A stretch of 8,557 nucleotides of DNA from Lachnospiraceae bacterium UBA5902 (GTDB lineage Bacteria; Bacillota; Clostridia; Lachnospirales; Lachnospiraceae), in assembly GCA_002431865.1 (NCBI GenBank), contig DJEI01000012.1, positions 19,532 through 28,088 on the forward strand, read 5' to 3'. Within the stretch, counting starts at the first letter, position 1. Each line of letters starts with the position of its first letter. The notes beneath the pieces were generated by a model, which was not told where the DNA came from, ran no database searches, and saw only the letters and a program-made list of their open reading frames with translations. Both the position numbers and the translations under genes were made by a program. This document shows positions 6,746-8,557 of the stretch, one piece after another.

Positions 6746-6776
6746 ATTTCATAATGAAATGGAGGAATGTATTATG
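6746..6776 (+). promoter_or_regulatory. Possible competing hairpins over the hsp20 ribosome site and start codon
   Basis: ATTTCA (6746-6751) can pair with TGAAAT (6755-6760), ending exactly at the GGAGG ribosome site (6761-6765). Alternatively CATAAT (6750-6755) pairs with ATTATG (6771-6776), which places the start codon in the stem and GGAGG in the loop. The two stems exclude each other and both are weak and AU-rich. RNA thermometers are known in the leaders of small heat-shock genes, so this is a plausible but unproven control element. Confidence 0.25.
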
Positions 6777-7193
6777 CTACCTGTAATTTATGGTGAAAAC
6801 ATGTTTGATGATTTTTTTGGTGTTCATAATCCACTATTTGGCAAGAACGCAAGAAATCTGATGAAGACCGACATTCGCGAGACGGATGATGCAAAGTCTT
6901 ATCGTCTGGCGGTGGATCTGCCTGGTTTCAAAAAGGACGAAATCAGTCTCGACCTCAAAGATGGTTATTTGACCATCAGCGCTGAAAAAGGTCTGGACAA
7001 AGACAAAGAAGATAAAAAGGGACGTGTGCTTCGTCAGGAACGATATGCTGGTTCTTGTTCACGTAGTTTTTATGTTGGCAACATCAAGGCTGAGGATGTG
7101 AAGGCAAAATACAAATATGGTGTATTGACCATACTGGTTCCAAAGGAGGATATTAAAAAATCCCCTGTCAGCACTGCCATTACGATTGAATAA
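6774..7193 (+). CDS. hsp20: Small heat-shock protein, Hsp20/alpha-crystallin family
   Basis: The protein has 139 residues, usual for bacterial Hsp20. I chose ATG 6774 because GGAGG (6761-6765) lies eight bases before it. The in-frame ATG at 6759 overlaps that ribosome site and has none of its own. The N-terminal arm (1-30, FDDFF, NPLF) is short. The alpha-crystallin domain covers about 31-125: KTDIRETDDAKSYRLAVDLP, GFKKDEISLDLKDGYLTISA, RQERYAGSCSRSFYV and the conserved YGVLTILVPK near its end. The C-terminal tail carries an I-x-I motif (ITI, 136-138), the element that docks into neighbouring dimers in oligomers. It is an ATP-independent holdase that keeps unfolding cytoplasmic proteins soluble under stress. 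The gene is divergent from the PucR-type regulator and is followed at once by a terminator. No CIRCE or CtsR box was seen upstream, so its stress control is not obvious. Confidence 0.97.
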   Translation: MLPVIYGENMFDDFFGVHNPLFGKNARNLMKTDIRETDDAKSYRLAVDLPGFKKDEISLDLKDGYLTISAEKGLDKDKEDKKGRVLRQERYAGSCSRSFYVGNIKAEDVKAKYKYGVLTILVPKEDIKKSPVSTAITIE

Positions 7194-7205
7194 TGTATTT
7201 TAACC

Positions 7206-7244
7206 AAAGCCTGATGTCCGCGCTGCGCAGATATCAGGCTTTTT
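7206..7244 (+). terminator. Intrinsic terminator after hsp20
   Basis: AAAGCCTGAT (7206-7215) and ATCAGGCTTT (7233-7242) form perfect 10-bp arms, and the T-run continues to 7244. The 17-base interior is GC-rich and may extend the structure. The hairpin fills the gap before the next gene, whose ribosome site starts only a few bases after the T-run. Confidence 0.85.
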
Positions 7245-7256
7245 GTGAGGCAAAAA

Positions 7257-8126
7257 ATGAATCAAACTATTTTGCTGACCGGTGTTATTGATATGCATGT
7301 TCACACAGCTCCAGATATTTGCAGGCGCGTTTATAACGATTTGGATTTAACAGCTTCTGCTGTCCATGCCGGAGCAAGGGCTATAGTCATCAAGGGGCAT
7401 CACTGTCCTACCGTAGCACGCGCGGCAGTGTGTAACGTCTATAACCGAACCGTCTTTGATAACAATCCATTTTTCATGTATGGCGGACTGGCTCTGAACT
7501 ACGAAGCAGGCGGGCTAAATCCAAAGGCCGTGCAAACAGCACTTGAAATGGGGGCCAAAGTCATTTGGTTACCCACAGTGGATGCAGAAAATGACTATCG
7601 GAAACACGGAAAGTCCGGCGGCATCTGCATGACAGACGACCGCGGTGTACCTGTTATTGAACTTCGGCACATCTTTTCTCTAATCAGAGAGTATGATGCT
7701 ATTTTAGCCACAGGTCATATTTCTCCAGACGAAATACGATGCGTGGTAGACAGTGCCCGCAACATGGGTGTACAAAAGATTGTTATTACCCACCCGGAAT
7801 ATTGGGTTGTGAATATGAGTCTTGAAAGTCAGGAAGAACTGGTTTCGGATTATAATGTCATCTTGGAACGCTGTTTCATGCAGCCATTGAAAAACGGAAA
7901 GTGGATCAGTAATGCAGAGCGCAATCTTGAAGCAATTCGGAGAGTTGGTTCAGAAAGTACAATCCTGTCCACCGATTGTGGCAATCCCGCAACACCGCCA
8001 TGGGAAGAATCCATGCGGCAGTATCTGCAGTTTATGGCAGATCACAATATCAGTGGGGAAGAGTTACGAAAGATGACCAAAACCACACCTGCATGGCTTC
8101 TGGGGCTTACGGATACACCGGAATAA
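7257..8126 (+). CDS. DUF6282 family protein, amidohydrolase-like metal-dependent hydrolase fold
   Basis: The protein has 289 residues. I chose ATG 7257 because GAGG (7247-7250) lies six bases before it; a GTG at 7245 is in frame but overlaps that site. The sequence follows the metal-dependent TIM-barrel plan of amidohydrolases. An HxH metal pair sits on strand 1 (IDMHVHTAPD, His14 and His16), Lys46 with His48-His49 follow in VIKGHHCP, then NYEAGGLNP (81-89), ATGHISPDEI (151-160, His154), THPEYW (178-183, His179), and a late STDCGNP (238-244) with Asp240, the usual catalytic aspartate position. A binuclear or mononuclear metal site is therefore likely. The substrate is unknown; the fold suggests hydrolysis of an amide, cyclic amide or related bond in the cytoplasm, with no signal peptide or membrane segment. 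It lies downstream of hsp20 beyond a terminator, and no good promoter is visible between the two, so its expression is unclear. A strong terminator follows. Confidence 0.88.
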   Translation: MNQTILLTGVIDMHVHTAPDICRRVYNDLDLTASAVHAGARAIVIKGHHCPTVARAAVCNVYNRTVFDNNPFFMYGGLALNYEAGGLNPKAVQTALEMGAKVIWLPTVDAENDYRKHGKSGGICMTDDRGVPVIELRHIFSLIREYDAILATGHISPDEIRCVVDSARNMGVQKIVITHPEYWVVNMSLESQEELVSDYNVILERCFMQPLKNGKWISNAERNLEAIRRVGSESTILSTDCGNPATPPWEESMRQYLQFMADHNISGEELRKMTKTTPAWLLGLTDTPE

Positions 8127-8129
8127 AAG

Positions 8130-8173
8130 AAAGGCACATTGCTTTGTTCTTGAACAAAGCAATGTGCCTTTTT
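8130..8173. terminator. Long perfect-hairpin terminator, probably bidirectional
   Basis: Perfect 20-bp arms (8130-8149 and 8152-8171) around two central bases, ending in GTGCCTTTTT on the plus strand. It starts three bases after the DUF6282 stop codon. On the minus strand the hairpin is followed by a T-rich run (CCTTTCTTTTATT), so it can also end transcription of the gene arriving from the right. Arms of this length are longer than in most intrinsic terminators. Confidence 0.92.
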
Positions 8174-8316
8174 CATCTTATATCTCTTTGAGAACTTTAA
8201 TTTGCTTAATCATTAGCTTTTTCGATGGGCTGTTTCTAACTCGTTTCTATCCTCTTAATCTATCATAACGAATTATATTTTTTTCGAATCAACATTTCTT
8301 TTCAAATTTAGTATAA
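8174..8316. other. AT-rich gap between convergent genes, nothing recognised
   Basis: 143 bases between the bidirectional terminator and the stop codon of the minus-strand gene. I see no convincing reading frame, hairpin, promoter or repeat here. Confidence 0.6.
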
Positions 8317-8557
8317 CTATCTGCCTTTTCTCATAACAGGGGCTTGTTCCGTGATTACTTCATTATTACGACACTTCCACAATGCCATCGGATGATTTAT
8401 AATTCTTTGTACTTCAGAATCCTCAAATACGAGCTGCGGAGAATATATCCCTCTTGCAAAGTCACTCCAAAAAATCCTATCATCATTTGTCGGAATCAAA
8501 AAATTGGATAGATATGATCTTACCTCATTTTGAACCTCTGACAGTTCAAACTTTTCT
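8317..8557 (-). CDS. C-terminal end of a protein, possibly AbiEii-like nucleotidyltransferase (partial at right edge)
   Basis: The frame is open from the right edge to a TAG at 8319-8317 and gives 79 complete codons; the N-terminus is outside the window. A TTG at 8499 could be mistaken for a start, but the reading frame continues upstream of it in normal coding sequence (EKFELSEVQNEVRSYLSNFL), so I treat it as internal. The visible part is a soluble, mixed-charge sequence: FWSDFARGIYSPQLVFEDSEV, then QRIINHPMALWKCRN and a basic end MRKGR. The NHPMALWK ending reminds me of C-termini of AbiEii/AbiGii-type nucleotidyltransferase proteins, the toxin half of type IV toxin-antitoxin pairs. This is recollection of a pattern and not a firm identification, and the catalytic region is not visible. 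If right, an AbiEi-like antitoxin gene should lie further right. The gene converges on the DUF6282 gene and probably ends at the shared hairpin at 8130-8173. Confidence 0.65.
   Translation of the reverse strand, partial: EKFELSEVQNEVRSYLSNFLIPTNDDRIFWSDFARGIYSPQLVFEDSEVQRIINHPMALWKCRNNEVITEQAPVMRKGR

Noticed and set aside
6759..6773. ATG 6759 as the hsp20 start
   Set aside because: This ATG overlaps the GGAGG that serves ATG 6774 and has no ribosome site of its own.
6471..6773. CIRCE or CtsR heat-shock operators upstream of hsp20
   Set aside because: I looked for TTAGCACTC/GAGTGCTAA and paired AGTCAAA-type sites and found none.
8317..8499. Separate 60-codon gene starting at TTG 8499
   Set aside because: The same frame runs open to the right edge in coding-like sequence, so it is the tail of a longer gene.

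Overview
The window looks like chromosomal DNA of a Gram-positive, low-to-mid GC member of the Bacillota, most likely a gut-type clostridial or erysipelotrichial anaerobe. The reasons are strong AGGAGG-type ribosome sites, a sortase-type C-terminal anchor, large secreted multi-domain surface proteins, a PucR/CdaR-type regulator, DUF1003 and DUF6282 proteins, and classical intrinsic terminators. No species can be named from the sequence alone. I see no tRNA, rRNA, CRISPR array, insertion sequence or phage gene.

Left part (1-4509, minus strand): two genes for exported surface proteins. The downstream one (1-1334) has a signal peptide and runs off the left edge. The upstream one (1525-4509) is a complete 994-residue protein with a signal peptide, four lamin-tail domains, a beta-propeller-like domain, an acidic Pro/Ser-rich stalk and an APKTG sortase anchor. 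The 190-bp gap between them holds a good promoter candidate for the downstream gene. Just upstream of its weak -35 lies a pair of identical 9-bp direct repeats two helical turns apart, which resembles a LytTR-family activator site.

Middle part (4683-6515, minus strand): a likely two-gene operon, a PucR/CdaR-type regulator followed 42 bp later by a DUF1003 membrane protein. It has a near-consensus promoter and an inverted repeat just after the predicted transcription start.

Right part (plus strand, then minus): the regulator is divergent from a small heat-shock protein gene (6774-7193). The intergenic region between them contains back-to-back promoter candidates, several short repeats and possible leader hairpins near the heat-shock start codon. 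A strong terminator follows, and its T-tract almost touches the ribosome site of a DUF6282 amidohydrolase-fold gene (7257-8126). That gene ends in a terminator with perfect 20-bp arms. From the right edge, the C-terminal 79 codons of another protein come in on the minus strand (8317-8557), possibly an AbiEii-like nucleotidyltransferase.

I do not see an obvious new multi-gene system. The best leads are the LytTR-like site in front of a surface-protein gene, the terminator squeezed between hsp20 and DUF6282, the regulatory region in front of hsp20, and the unusual lamin-tail/propeller surface protein.
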